Origin: Caulobacteraceae bacterium
GTDB lineage: Bacteria; Pseudomonadota; Alphaproteobacteria; Caulobacterales; Caulobacteraceae
Length of the DNA stretch: 64,000 bases
Reading direction: 5' to 3'
Assembly (NCBI GenBank): GCA_947475415.1
Contig: CANJLH010000001.1
Coordinates: 310,001-374,000 of the forward strand
Shown: one piece after another, positions 25,378 to 34,120 of the stretch
Position numbering within the stretch: the stretch's first letter is position 1
How the letters are laid out: each line of letters starts with the position of its first letter
The notes under the pieces: generated by a model
Seen by the model: only the letters and a program-made list of their open reading frames with translations
What the model was told of the DNA's origin: nothing
Databases searched by the model: none
Made by a program: the position numbers and the translations under genes

Positions 25378-26532
25378 ATGAAGACTCCCTACCTCGTCCC
25401 CGACGCCAAGACCCGTGCGGAACTGGACGACGCCGTGACCTCGGCCATCTCGCCCATCGAGGACATCATCGACGATGCTCGCAATGGGCGGCCCTACATC
25501 CTTGTGGACGCCGAGGACCGCGAGAATGAGGGCGATGTCATCATTCCGGCCCAGTTCGCCACGCCCGAACAGATCAACTTCATGGCCAAGCACGCCCGCG
25601 GGCTGGTTTGCCTGTCGATCACCGCCGAGCGGGCCCGCCAGCTGCGCCTGCCGCCCATGGCCAGTGACAACCAGTCCGGGCACGGCACCGCCTTCACCGT
25701 CTCCATCGAGGCGCGCGAAGGCGTCACCACCGGCATCTCCGCCCACGACCGCGCCCATACCATCGCCGTCGCCGTCGACCCGTCCAAAGGTCCGGACGAT
25801 ATCGTTTCGCCCGGCCACGTCTTTCCTCTGGTGGCCCGCGATGGCGGCGTGCTGGTCCGCGCCGGGCATACGGAGGCGGCGGTGGACATCTCGCGCATGG
25901 CCGGCCTGGCCCCGGCGGGGGTGATTTGCGAGATCATGAAGGACGACGGGTCCATGGCCCGGCTTCCCGACCTGATCGCTTTCGCCCAGCTCCATGGGCT
26001 GAAGATCGGCACGATATCCGATCTGATCGCCTACCGCCGTCGCACCGAGCGGCAGGTGGAGCGGGTGCTGGAAACGCCCTTCGACACCACCTATGGCGGC
26101 CGCTTCAGGATGGTGATCTACCGTAACGTCATCGACGGCACCGAGCACATCGTTCTGACGAAGGGCCGCATCGACCCGGATAAACCCACCCTCTTGCGGA
26201 TGCACCGCGTTGACTTCGCCGCAGACATGCTGGGCCACGTGGAGGCGCGCCGCGACTATATCCCGCGCGCGCTGAAGGCCATCACTGAATATGAAGGTGC
26301 GGGCGTGGCGGTTTTCATCCGCGACTCAAACCCGGCCTGGCTCTCCGAACGATACGGCCGGCCTGCGGCCGAACGGCATCCGCGCGAGCACTACCTGCGT
26401 GACTATGGAATCGGCGCGCAGATTCTGCTGGACCTCGGGGTGCGCGATATCATCCTGTTATCGACGAGCGACCCGGTGCTGCCGGCGTCCCAGGGCTATG
26501 GTCTGCGGATCGTCGGCCGACGCCCCCTCTGA
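25378..26532 (+). CDS. ribB: 3,4-dihydroxy-2-butanone-4-phosphate synthase with degenerate GTP cyclohydrolase II-like domain
   Basis: A riboflavin-pathway enzyme that makes the four-carbon precursor from ribulose 5-phosphate. The first ~210 residues form RibB: DAEDRENEGDVI, the substrate loop FMAKHARGLVCLS, ASDNQSGHGTAFTVSIEA, SPGHVFPLVARDGGVLVRAGHTEAAVD. The last ~170 residues have the GTP cyclohydrolase II fold (YLRDYGIGAQILLDLGVRDIILLST) but lack the three zinc cysteines, so that half is probably inactive. This form is common in alphaproteobacteria. The ATG at 25378 is chosen over an in-frame GTG at 25249 because the family N-terminus begins there. About 384 residues. No FMN riboswitch was seen upstream. 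Confidence 0.9.
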   Translation: MKTPYLVPDAKTRAELDDAVTSAISPIEDIIDDARNGRPYILVDAEDRENEGDVIIPAQFATPEQINFMAKHARGLVCLSITAERARQLRLPPMASDNQSGHGTAFTVSIEAREGVTTGISAHDRAHTIAVAVDPSKGPDDIVSPGHVFPLVARDGGVLVRAGHTEAAVDISRMAGLAPAGVICEIMKDDGSMARLPDLIAFAQLHGLKIGTISDLIAYRRRTERQVERVLETPFDTTYGGRFRMVIYRNVIDGTEHIVLTKGRIDPDKPTLLRMHRVDFAADMLGHVEARRDYIPRALKAITEYEGAGVAVFIRDSNPAWLSERYGRPAAERHPREHYLRDYGIGAQILLDLGVRDIILLSTSDPVLPASQGYGLRIVGRRPL

Positions 26533-26585
26533 TTGTCGTTTTCATGGGCGGCGATCACGCCTATAGAGGTCGCGAACTAACCCCC

Positions 26586-26605
26586 GCCCGGCCGCAAGGC
26601 CGGGC
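26586..26605 (+). terminator. GC-rich hairpin downstream of ribB
   Basis: GCCCGGCC (26586-26593), loop GCAA, then GGCCGGGC (26598-26605) form a perfect 8-bp stem followed by GCCTTCATTT, a weak T-rich run. It lies 54 bases after the ribB stop and 24 bases before trcR. It is probably a terminator, but the poor T-run leaves open partial read-through. Confidence 0.5.
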
Positions 26606-26628
26606 GCCTTCATTTCCGGGACCGCGCG

Positions 26629-27279
26629 ATGACTGAAATCCTCATGCCCAAGGCGACCGCCGTCTGGCTCGTGGACAATACCTCGCTAACCTTCGAGCAG
26701 ATCGCCGACTTTTGTGGTCTACACCCGCTGGAAGTGCGCGGAATCGCTGACGGGGAAGTCGCCCGGGATATCCGCGGCGCGGATCCGATCGCCAACGGCC
26801 AGCTTTCCCGCGAGGAGCTGGACGCCGCCCAGGCGAGCGACAAATACCGCATGAAGGCGCAGAAAAGCCGCCACGCTGAACTGCTGAAGCCCGTCAAGAA
26901 AGCGCCGCGCTACACGCCTGTTTCCCGGCGCCAGGATCGACCGGACGCCATCGCCTGGTTCCTGCGCAACCACCCTGAGGTCCCGGACAGCCAGATTTCG
27001 CGGCTATTGGGCACGACCAAGGCGACCATCGACCAGGTTCGCAATCGCACCCACTGGAACGCGCCGAACATCAAGCCGGTCGATCCGGTGTCGCTTGGGC
27101 TCTCAAGCCAACTGGAACTCGATGCAGTGGTGCGCAAGGCCGCCGACAAACGGGCGAAGGACGACGCCAAGCGTGGCATCGTCGAACCGGAGGGCGACAC
27201 CCTGCGGCCGGCTTCTGAGGCCGGTCAATATGAAGAGGCTGACGTGCCGGAAACCGAACACGAGGAGGTTGAGGACTAG
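26629..27279 (+). CDS. trcR: TrcR (DUF1013), cell-cycle transcriptional regulator
   Basis: A 216-residue alphaproteobacterial protein matching DUF1013. The N-terminus (MPKATAVWLVDNTSLTFEQIADFCGLH, read in two parts) contains a helix-turn-helix-like LTFEQIADFCGLHPLEVRGI. A second such unit is DAIAWFLRNHPEVPDSQISRLLGTT, followed by IDQVRNRTHWN. The C-terminal ~50 residues are acidic. In Caulobacter this protein, TrcR, acts with RNA polymerase at cell-cycle promoters including that of the methyltransferase ccrM. Start ATG 26629. It is a single gene behind a hairpin. Confidence 0.85.
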   Translation: MTEILMPKATAVWLVDNTSLTFEQIADFCGLHPLEVRGIADGEVARDIRGADPIANGQLSREELDAAQASDKYRMKAQKSRHAELLKPVKKAPRYTPVSRRQDRPDAIAWFLRNHPEVPDSQISRLLGTTKATIDQVRNRTHWNAPNIKPVDPVSLGLSSQLELDAVVRKAADKRAKDDAKRGIVEPEGDTLRPASEAGQYEEADVPETEHEEVED

Positions 27280-27335
27280 GTCCTCACGCGCGGTGTGAAT
27301 GCGGCGCCGCAGCCTTTCAGTCTCGGTAATGGATT

Positions 27336-27509
27336 CTAGTGGACGCCCGTCCTCAGGGATTCGATTTCTTCCTTGAGGCGGAGTTTTTGTCGCTTCAATT
27401 CCTTTAGTTTCACTTCGTCGGATGCGGGCCGGCTCAATTCCTCGTGGATCGCCAGTTCCAGGCTCTTATGGCGAGATCCGAGTTCACGAATGCGGGCTTC
27501 CACGGCCAT
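27336..27509 (-). CDS. YdcH-family (DUF465) coiled-coil protein
   Basis: A 57-residue, nearly all-helical protein: MAVEARIRELGSRHKSLE, then VKLKELKRQKLRLKEEIESL. The KLxELKRxKLxLKEEI pattern is the DUF465/YdcH signature. The ATG at 27509 is chosen over an ATG 18 bases upstream because AAGGAG lies eight or nine bases before it. Its function is unknown. The same domain appears fused to the TIGR02444 protein 1.2 kb away, suggesting a related pair. Confidence 0.82.
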   Translation of the reverse strand: MAVEARIRELGSRHKSLELAIHEELSRPASDEVKLKELKRQKLRLKEEIESLRTGVH

Positions 27510-27638
27510 GATTCGGGCTCCTTGCAATTGGAAGACGGGCTAAGTGAACACCCGCTATGTTCGGCTGTCAGATCACATATGTTTGCATTCGGAGAATTCG
27601 GCGCAGGGCCTTGAATCCGGGCGCGGGGGTCCGATCGG

Positions 27639-28238
27639 ATGACAAAAATTGAGCAACCGCGGTTGGTGGTGGGAATTTCCGGGGCTAGCGGGGCGGTCTA
27701 CGGACTGCGCGTCCTGGACGCCTGCCGTGATCTGGGCGTGGAATCTCACCTGATCCTGTCGCGCGCCGCGGCCCTCACGATCGCCCAGGAGACCGAGCTT
27801 TCCGTCGCCGACGTCCAGGCCCGCGCCGATTTCAGCTACAAGCCCGGCGACGTGGGCGCGGCTGTGGCTTCCGGCTCCTATCCGACCCTGGGGATGATCA
27901 TCGCCCCCTGTTCGGTGCGAACCATGAGCGAGATCGCCACCGGGGTGACCGCATCGCTGATGACGCGGGCCGCGGACGTGACCCTGAAGGAGCGCAGACC
28001 GTTGGTGTTGATGGTGCGCGAAACGCCGCTGCACCTGGGCCACCTGCGCACGATGGTTCAGCTGGCCGAGATAGGCGCGGTGATTGCACCACCCTTGCCG
28101 GCCTTTTACGCGCGCCCTCAGTCCCTGGCCGACATGGTCGACCAGTCTGTGGGGCGCGCCCTCGATCTGCTCGGGCTCGGCTGGAGTCCGGTGAAGCGTT
28201 GGGGCCGCGACATCGGTCCGGTTTCCGGGGCGACCTGA
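27639..28238 (+). CDS. ubiX: Flavin prenyltransferase
   Basis: UbiX makes prenylated FMN, the cofactor of the decarboxylase UbiD in ubiquinone synthesis. The 199-residue protein has the FMN-binding VVGISGASGAVYGLRVL (residues 10-26) and IIAPCSVRTMSEIATGV. RPLVLMVRETPLHLGHLRTM is the family's third signature. The C-terminal YARPQSLADMVDQSVGRALDLLG is also typical. Start ATG 27639. The TIGR02444 gene begins two bases after its stop, so they are co-transcribed. Confidence 0.95.
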   Translation: MTKIEQPRLVVGISGASGAVYGLRVLDACRDLGVESHLILSRAAALTIAQETELSVADVQARADFSYKPGDVGAAVASGSYPTLGMIIAPCSVRTMSEIATGVTASLMTRAADVTLKERRPLVLMVRETPLHLGHLRTMVQLAEIGAVIAPPLPAFYARPQSLADMVDQSVGRALDLLGLGWSPVKRWGRDIGPVSGAT

Positions 28239-28240
28239 CC

Positions 28241-28966
28241 ATGGGGCTGTGGGCCTGGGCGTTGAAGGCATATGCCCGGCCCGGCGTGGCCGCAGCGTGC
28301 CTCGCCTTGCAGGACCGGCACGGTCAGAATGTGCCTTACCTCTTGTGGGCGGCCTGGGCCCGCACGACTGACCCCGGTTTCCTCGCCGAAGCCGCAAGAA
28401 GGACTCGGGCCTGGGACGCCGCAGTCGTCTCGCCGCTTCGCGAGGCCCGGCGCAAACTGGCCGCCATGGCCGCACCGATCAATGACCACCGGCGGGAGTT
28501 GTTGCGGACTCGGGTCAGGGACGACGAACTGGCCGCCGAGCGGCTGATCATGGAAGCGCTCGAGGCCAGAATCCGACCGCGCCGGCCGGCGTGCTCCACG
28601 CTTGAGTGCCTGCGCGCAGCCGCCATCGCCTGGGCCGGCGAGGCGCCTGACGCCGCATTGAGAACATTGGCCGAAACATTAGATGCGGGCTTGCCCTCGA
28701 CGGTCGAGGCTCTACATGATCGCGACTCGGGACAGGGATCGTGGGCGCACATGGACGATCAGGAGTCAGAACTGGAAGATGACCTGCGCGCACGGCTGGC
28801 GGTGCTGGGCCAGGAGCATTCCGACCTCGACGTCGCACTGCAGGCGCTCGCGGCCATGCCCATGCCGGACATGATGGTGATCGGCCGTCTGAAACGCAAG
28901 AAGCTCACCCTGAAGGACGAGATCAAGCGCCTGCAGGATCAACTCACGCCGGATATTATCGCCTAA
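28241..28966 (+). CDS. TIGR02444 family protein fused to a YdcH/DUF465 domain
   Basis: Residues 1-155 match the TIGR02444 family (MGLWAWALKAYARPGVAAACLALQ, split here), small proteins of unknown role seen in proteobacteria. From about residue 171 (MDDQESELEDDLRARLA) the chain continues into a YdcH/DUF465 coiled coil, ending GRLKRKKLTLKDEIKRLQDQL. These two are normally separate genes, and no stop separates them here. Start ATG 28241 follows ubiX directly; a longer frame from 28199 overlaps ubiX and is rejected. A second translation start at the internal ATG 28751 is possible. The stop overlaps that of the diguanylate cyclase on the other strand by three bases. Confidence 0.75.
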   Translation: MGLWAWALKAYARPGVAAACLALQDRHGQNVPYLLWAAWARTTDPGFLAEAARRTRAWDAAVVSPLREARRKLAAMAAPINDHRRELLRTRVRDDELAAERLIMEALEARIRPRRPACSTLECLRAAAIAWAGEAPDAALRTLAETLDAGLPSTVEALHDRDSGQGSWAHMDDQESELEDDLRARLAVLGQEHSDLDVALQALAAMPMPDMMVIGRLKRKKLTLKDEIKRLQDQLTPDIIA

Positions 28967-29682
28967 GCTTGCCCTCTCCGGGCGCGCCGCGCCGCGTACA
29001 TGGCGGCATCGGCCGCCGCCACGATCTCTTCCGGTTCCACCGCGGGGGAAATGGCGCAGACGCCATAGGAAAGGTGCAGCGGCGCGGACCAGTCGCCGAA
29101 CACGACTGGAGTCGCCTCAATCTCGCGGGCGAGCGCCTGGGCCTTGGCTGTGGCGGTGGTCTCATCGGCCTGGGCCAGGATCACCGCGAATTCGTCGCCG
29201 CCCATGCGGCCTACCACATCGCTTTCGCGCACCGAGGCGATCAGCCGTTGCGCCACCGCCTGCAGCGCCGCATCGCCGGCCGCATGGCCGAAGCGGTCGT
29301 TGACAGCTTTGAAACCGTCGAGGTCGAAATAGATCAGGCTGGCCGCCGAGCCATAGCGGTGGGCGAAGGCGCGGATGCGGCCCAGTTCCCGCAGCAGCGC
29401 GCGACGGTTCAGCGCCGGCGTCAGGGCGTCGCGATCCGCTATGCCCTCAGCTTCCGCCAACCGCGCCTTCAGTCGGGTCACCTCAGCGCGAAGGTCGTCG
29501 ATTTCACCCATCAGGGCCTGCAGCGCCCGCTGCACCGGCGGGGTTAGATCGGAGACCGACAGGCCAAGGAAGCCGGCGTTGTCCGCCGGCGCCGTCGAGG
29601 CCGCGACCTGGGCGCCCGCCCGGGTGAGCGCGCGCCTGCGGTTATCGGAGAAGATCTCGGTACGTGCGCCGGTGATCTTCAT
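28963..29682 (-). CDS. GGDEF diguanylate cyclase with N-terminal coiled coil
   Basis: A cytoplasmic 239-residue enzyme making cyclic di-GMP from GTP. The disordered N-terminus is followed by a coiled coil (about residues 55-80, MGEIDDLRAEVTRLKARLAE) that should hold the dimer, then the GGDEF domain from about residue 84. The active site is GRMGGDEF, and a product-inhibition site RESD lies five residues before GGDEF. There is no membrane segment or sensor domain. The layout and length resemble Caulobacter DgcB, but the name is not certain from the sequence. It is divergent from purE. Confidence 0.9.
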   Translation of the reverse strand: MKITGARTEIFSDNRRRALTRAGAQVAASTAPADNAGFLGLSVSDLTPPVQRALQALMGEIDDLRAEVTRLKARLAEAEGIADRDALTPALNRRALLRELGRIRAFAHRYGSAASLIYFDLDGFKAVNDRFGHAAGDAALQAVAQRLIASVRESDVVGRMGGDEFAVILAQADETTATAKAQALAREIEATPVVFGDWSAPLHLSYGVCAISPAVEPEEIVAAADAAMYAARRARRGQA

Positions 29683-29802
29683 GGCGGGAATCGTCCCCTT
29701 GCCTCAATCTGCAGTTAAATCTTAGCTGTGATCGATTGCCCGCGCAAAGGCTGAGCCTATACTCCGCGCCTTTCCGCCACAGAGGACCAGACAGATGGTG
29801 AA

Positions 29803-30300
29803 GTGTTGAGCGCCAAGAACGCGCCCGTCGCCATCATAATGGGCAGCCGCTCCGATTGGCCCACCATGCGCGGGGCGGCGGAAAGTCTGGACGCCCTGGG
29901 CGTCCCTTACGAGGCCAGGGTCATCTCCGCGCACCGCACGCCGGAACGGATGTTCGAGTTCGCCAGGGGCGCGGCGGCGGCGGGGTTCAAGGTGATCATC
30001 GCCGGGGCGGGCGGCGCGGCGCATCTACCGGGCATGACCGCCTCGCTTACCACCCTGCCCGTACTGGGGGTGCCGGTGGAATCGAAGACGCTCAAGGGCG
30101 TGGATTCGCTGCATTCCATCGTCCAGATGCCAGCTGGAATCCCCGTGGGCGCCCTGGCCATCGGCGAGCCCGGCGCCCGCAACGCCGGCCTCATGGCCGC
30201 CCAGATCCTGGCGCTCTCTGATCCGGGCCTGGCCGAACGAGTGGTCGCCTTCCGCGCAGCCCAGACCGCCGGCGTGCCGGAAACCGTCGAGGACGCGTGA
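29803..30300 (+). CDS. purE: N5-carboxyaminoimidazole ribonucleotide mutase
   Basis: PurE converts N5-CAIR to CAIR in purine synthesis. The 165-residue protein has [23 protein letters not shown] and [25 protein letters not shown], all class I PurE motifs. The start is uncertain: GTG 29803 or TTG 29806, with only a weak ribosome-binding sequence. The stop overlaps the purK start (GTGA), so the two subunits of the pathway step are coupled. Confidence 0.95.
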   Translation: MLSAKNAPVAIIMGSRSDWPTMRGAAESLDALGVPYEARVISAHRTPERMFEFARGAAAAGFKVIIAGAGGAAHLPGMTASLTTLPVLGVPVESKTLKGVDSLHSIVQMPAGIPVGALAIGEPGARNAGLMAAQILALSDPGLAERVVAFRAAQTAGVPETVEDA

Positions 30301-31385
30301 GCACAATGACCACCTGGCCGCTGCCGCCCGGCTCGACCATCGGCATCCTTGGGGGCGGCCAGCTCGGCCGCATGCTGGCCTTGGCCGCTGCGCGCCTGGG
30401 GTTCGATGTCGCCATCCTGGAACCCGAGCGCGATTCCCCCGCCGCCCGCGTCGCCGCCCACAGCGTTGTCGCGGCCTATGACGATCCCAAGGGATTGGCC
30501 AAGCTGGCCCGCCTGAGCGACGTGATCACCTGCGAGTTCGAGAACGTGCCGGCCGCAGCAGTGGAGCGCCTGCGCGAGCTGGGCGCCGAGGTGGCTCCCG
30601 GCGCGCGGGCGCTTGCCGTGGCGCAGGACCGGCTGGCGGAAAAGACCTTCCTCAACGAGAACGGCGTGCCCACCGTGGCCTTCGCCGCCGCCGACTCGGC
30701 CGAAAGCGCCGAGGCCGCCGTGGCGCAGATCGGCGCGCCGGCGCTTATGAAGACCCGGCGCGAGGGCTATGACGGCAAGGGCCAGCGCTGGGTCGAGCAT
30801 GCGGCCGGGGCGGCGGAGGTGTTCCGGGCCCTGGGCGGGGTCCCGGTGATCGTCGAGGCGCAGGCCAATTTCGTGCGCGAGCTTTCGGTGATCGCGGCGC
30901 GGGGCCGCGACGGGGCGCTGCGCATCTATCCCCTGGCCGAGAACCACCACGCCGCGGGTGTCCTGAGGCGCAGCCTGGCGCCCGCCAGGGCCGCGCCGGC
31001 GATCCTGGACCAGGCCGAGAGGATCGCCGCCCAGATCCTCACCGGCCTCGACTACGTGGGTGTGATCGGGGTCGAACTGTTCGAGGTGGAGGGCGGGATC
31101 CTGCTGGTCAATGAGATCGCGCCCCGGGTCCATAACACCGGCCACTGGACCCAGGACGGCTGTGAGGTGGATCAGTTCGAACAGCATATCCGCGCCGTCG
31201 CAGGCTGGCCGCTGGGTCCCACCGACGCCATCCGCGCGGTGGAGATGCTGAACCTGCTGGGCGAGGAAGCGCTGGAATGGCCCCGCTATGCCGCCGAGCC
31301 TGAGTCCCGCGTCCACCTCTACGGCAAACGCCAGATCAAGCCCGGCCGCAAGATGGGGCACGTGAACCGGCTGCGCGGATTGTAG
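30297..31385 (+). CDS. purK: N5-carboxyaminoimidazole ribonucleotide synthase
   Basis: An ATP-grasp enzyme that carboxylates AIR to give N5-CAIR, which PurE then rearranges. Visible motifs are [16 protein letters not shown] (nucleotide-independent N-terminal fold), [11 protein letters not shown]-like [13 protein letters not shown] and [18 protein letters not shown]. Its 362 residues are normal. Start GTG 30297 overlaps the purE stop; ATG 30306 is an alternative. No further purine gene follows. Confidence 0.95.
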   Translation: MSTMTTWPLPPGSTIGILGGGQLGRMLALAAARLGFDVAILEPERDSPAARVAAHSVVAAYDDPKGLAKLARLSDVITCEFENVPAAAVERLRELGAEVAPGARALAVAQDRLAEKTFLNENGVPTVAFAAADSAESAEAAVAQIGAPALMKTRREGYDGKGQRWVEHAAGAAEVFRALGGVPVIVEAQANFVRELSVIAARGRDGALRIYPLAENHHAAGVLRRSLAPARAAPAILDQAERIAAQILTGLDYVGVIGVELFEVEGGILLVNEIAPRVHNTGHWTQDGCEVDQFEQHIRAVAGWPLGPTDAIRAVEMLNLLGEEALEWPRYAAEPESRVHLYGKRQIKPGRKMGHVNRLRGL

Positions 31386-31394
31386 AGGACCGCT

Positions 31395-32027
31395 TCACCG
31401 ATACCTGATCCGCCCCAGGGCCGTGGCCACATCGCGGGCGATGTCGACGGGTTTGACCCCGGCCTTCCACTTCTCGAAGGCCATGACGTTCTCGATGCGG
31501 GCGTCCACGTGCTTCATGGCCGCGGCCTTGCCGGAGGTGAGGCGGATTGACAGGCCGGCGGCGAGGATCGCCGATAGGATGGCGCGTTTGGAATAGTGGT
31601 TCTCGTCCGTTGCGGTATCGCCGGCCCAGCGCCACAGGCCATCGGCGCTTTCCCACAAGAGCCGGGCCGCCAGCGGCATGTTGGGCGGCAGGGCGAGAAA
31701 TCCGGTCCAGCGGCGCACGGCGGCCTCATCGGCGCAGGCTGCGTCCAGCCGCGCCTCCACCGCCCGGCGTATGCGGTCCCGGATCTTCAGGGCCGCCGGG
31801 TCGGGAAGGGCCGCCAGGGCGGCGGCGTCATGTCGGCGGGACAGCAGCGCCGCCAGGTCTGCGGGGCCGTGGGGGATCAACAGATCGGTCTCGGCGGCCG
31901 ACAGTCCCGCGGCCCGGCCAGCCTCCAGCGCCATGGGCCGGGTCCAGCCCTTGTGCGGGATGAGGCTGAGGGCGGCGTCCAGCACCTGCTGCTCGGTGGT
32001 CGTGGCCCAATCGGCGGGTTCGGTCAT
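31395..32027 (-). CDS. COQ9 family protein (ubiquinone biosynthesis)
   Basis: A roughly 210-residue helical protein with a TetR-like N-terminal part (TTEQQVLDAALSLIPHKGWT) and the COQ9 signature WRWAGDTATDENHYSKRAILSAIL. COQ9 binds lipids and helps the hydroxylase COQ7 in ubiquinone synthesis. ATG 32027 is chosen by family length; ATG 32045 and GTG 32063 in the same frame are possible, the last only three bases after the oxyR stop. ubiX elsewhere in the window serves the same pathway. Co-transcription with oxyR is likely from the spacing. Confidence 0.87.
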   Translation of the reverse strand: MTEPADWATTTEQQVLDAALSLIPHKGWTRPMALEAGRAAGLSAAETDLLIPHGPADLAALLSRRHDAAALAALPDPAALKIRDRIRRAVEARLDAACADEAAVRRWTGFLALPPNMPLAARLLWESADGLWRWAGDTATDENHYSKRAILSAILAAGLSIRLTSGKAAAMKHVDARIENVMAFEKWKAGVKPVDIARDVATALGRIRYR

Positions 32028-32066
32028 GAAGCCGATATAGGCCATGCGCAGCCTGGTCTCCACCGC

Positions 32067-32963
32067 TCAGGCGTCACGAAGCACCTCCGCCAACAGCCGG
32101 CCCTCGCCAGCGCGGCTGGAGCCCGCCCGCCAGACCACCACGATCTCACGGCTGGGCCGATCCACGGCCAGGGGCCGCACCACCACCGGAACGGCGCGGG
32201 TCAGGCCCGCTTCCACGGCCATGGCCGGCAGGAAGGTCACGCCCAGGCCGGAGCCCACCATCTGGACTAGGGTGGCCAGGGATGTGGCGGCGAACCCCTC
32301 CTCGTCGTCGCTAGCCCGGGGTGGCTTCAGCCCACAAGCCGCCAACACATGGTCGCGCAGGCAGTGGCCGTCCTCCAGCAGGATCAGGTCGCCGGTATCC
32401 TCTGCCTTGGGCGTTACCCGCGCGGCCCTGGCCCAGGGATGATCCTCCGGGGCGGCGGCCAGCAACTCGTCATCGGAAACGTGGGCCCAGCCGAGGCCGG
32501 TGGTGTCAAAGGGCAGCGCGATCAGGGCGGCGTCCAGCTGGCCGGCCTTTAGGCCGGTGAGCAGGCGCTGGGTCAGGTCCTCGCGCAGGAAGAGCCGCAG
32601 ATCGGGAAACCTGCCGCGCAGGGCCGGCAGCGCCCTGGGCAGCAGATAGGGGGCGATGGTGGGAATCACCCCTAGACGGAAGCGACCGGTGAAGGGCTTA
32701 CCGGCGCTCTTGGCGGCCTGCATCAGCTCCTCGGCCTCGTTGAGGATCACCTGGGCGCGACGCAGGGCCTCTTCGCCCACAGCGGTCAGGATGACCCCGG
32801 CGCGGCCCCGATCGACCACAGGGGCGCCGAGGATTTTTTCCAGCTCCTGGATGCCCGCCGACAGGGTGGGCTGGGTGACATGGGCCGCCTCAGCGGCGCG
32901 GCCGAAGGCGCCCTGCTCGGACAGAACCTTCAGGTATTGCAGCTGGCGGATGGTGGGGAGCAT
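32067..32963 (-). CDS. oxyR: OxyR-type LysR hydrogen peroxide regulator
   Basis: A LysR-family regulator of 298 residues. The DNA-binding winged helix occupies about residues 1-60 (FGRAAEAAHVTQPTLSAGIQ, with ELEKILG). The sensor domain contains the peroxide-sensing pair Cys201 (DGHCLRDH) and Cys210 (LAACG), spaced as in OxyR, with the GHCLRD motif characteristic of that subgroup. The partner catalase or ahp genes are not adjacent. Start ATG 32963. Promoter and operators were not identified. Confidence 0.9.
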   Translation of the reverse strand: MLPTIRQLQYLKVLSEQGAFGRAAEAAHVTQPTLSAGIQELEKILGAPVVDRGRAGVILTAVGEEALRRAQVILNEAEELMQAAKSAGKPFTGRFRLGVIPTIAPYLLPRALPALRGRFPDLRLFLREDLTQRLLTGLKAGQLDAALIALPFDTTGLGWAHVSDDELLAAAPEDHPWARAARVTPKAEDTGDLILLEDGHCLRDHVLAACGLKPPRASDDEEGFAATSLATLVQMVGSGLGVTFLPAMAVEAGLTRAVPVVVRPLAVDRPSREIVVVWRAGSSRAGEGRLLAEVLRDA

Positions 32964-33011
32964 GGGGTGTAGATAGGACGTCTCTATCGAAATCGCAAAA
33001 TCGATCGATCA

Positions 33012-33863
33012 TCAGGCGGGTTCGAAGTTCAACGGCCCACCCCAGAAGGTCTCCACAAGGCTGTGCTGGGCGCCCGGCCGGCCGGTGGTCAGGAACAGAC
33101 GCTGGCCCGAACGTCCGGCGTCATATTCCGGGTGCCGCTCCAGGTAGCGCGCCAGGGCGTCAGCGGTGGCGTCCGGCTGGTGAATCAGCGGGGCGCCTGG
33201 CGGCAGGGCGGCGCGGAACATGCCTGCGACGATCTCATAATGGGTGCAGCCCAGGATCGCCCGATCCGGGGGGCGGCCGATCCGCGCGGTCAGCGCCCGC
33301 ACATGGCCCTCCACCACCCGGGCCAGCTCCTCTGGCCCTGCACCGCCCTCGATCAGGCCGGCGAGGGTCGGGCAGGCCTCGGAGAACACCGCCACGTCCT
33401 GCCGCCGCTTGTCGATCTCGATCTCATAGACCCGGCTGGCGGCGGTGGCCGGGGTGGAGAAAACCCCCAGCACGTCGAGCTTCTCAACCTTCTCGCCCCG
33501 GCGCTCCGCCTCATGCTCCCAGGGTAGGCCCGTGGCCGCCTCGATGGTGGGGACAATGATGCCGAGGATGTTGACCTGGCGGCCATGGCGCCAGCGCCAG
33601 TCCGGCAGCCAGGTCTGTTGCAGCCGGCGCAGCGCAATGCCGGCGGCGGTGTTGCAGGCCAGCACCACCAGGTCGCAACCGGCGTCGAAAAGCCGCTCGC
33701 AGCCAGCGCGGGTAAGGTCCACGATCTCCTCGCCGACGCGACCGCCATAGGGGGTGTTGGCCTGGTCGGCGAGATAGATGAAGTCGGCGGCGGGGAACCG
33801 CTCCACCAACTTGTGATGGACGGTGAGCCCGCCCACCCCGGAATCGAACACGCCGATGCTCAT
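33012..33863 (-). CDS. murI: Glutamate racemase
   Basis: MurI converts L-glutamate to D-glutamate for peptidoglycan. The 283-residue protein begins IGVFDSGVGGLTV (Asp7 catalytic region). The two catalytic cysteines are Cys70 in LACNTAA and the one in ILGCTHYE (about residue 208). LADQANTPYGG is also a family motif. Start ATG 33863. The region behind the start holds the ahcY fragment, not a shared operon. Confidence 0.95.
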   Translation of the reverse strand: MSIGVFDSGVGGLTVHHKLVERFPAADFIYLADQANTPYGGRVGEEIVDLTRAGCERLFDAGCDLVVLACNTAAGIALRRLQQTWLPDWRWRHGRQVNILGIIVPTIEAATGLPWEHEAERRGEKVEKLDVLGVFSTPATAASRVYEIEIDKRRQDVAVFSEACPTLAGLIEGGAGPEELARVVEGHVRALTARIGRPPDRAILGCTHYEIVAGMFRAALPPGAPLIHQPDATADALARYLERHPEYDAGRSGQRLFLTTGRPGAQHSLVETFWGGPLNFEPA

Positions 33864-33944
33864 GGCGCCGGTTTAGCGGGGCTTGCGGCGGGGGGCTAGG
33901 GCGTCGCTGGGGTCTTTGCGGCGGGCGCCCAGAAGGCGCCGATC

Positions 33945-34120
33945 TCAATACCGGTAGTTGTCCGGTTTGAACGGACCGGCCGTCGGCACGCCGATGTAGT
34001 CGGCCTGTTCCTTGGAGAGGGTGGTGAGTTTCGCGCCCAGCTTGGCCAGGCGCAGCATGGCGGCCTTCGGACAGCAGGATGATCTTCTTGCCGTCGGGGA
34101 ATTCCACGTAGTGGACCTTG
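33945..34120 (-). pseudogene. ahcY 3'-end fragment (partial duplicate with internal deletion)
   Basis: Bases 33948-34062 align without gaps to 35911-36025 of the intact ahcY (five mismatches by eye). Bases 34063 to about 34120 align to 36181-36238 with one or two mismatches. The 155 bases between (36026-36180) are missing, which breaks the frame after ILLSEGR. The end keeps its own stop (TGA where the intact gene has TAA), after the same PDxYRY ending. It is a dead remnant carrying no start. The divergence shows it is not a fresh duplication or assembly repeat. Confidence 0.88.
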
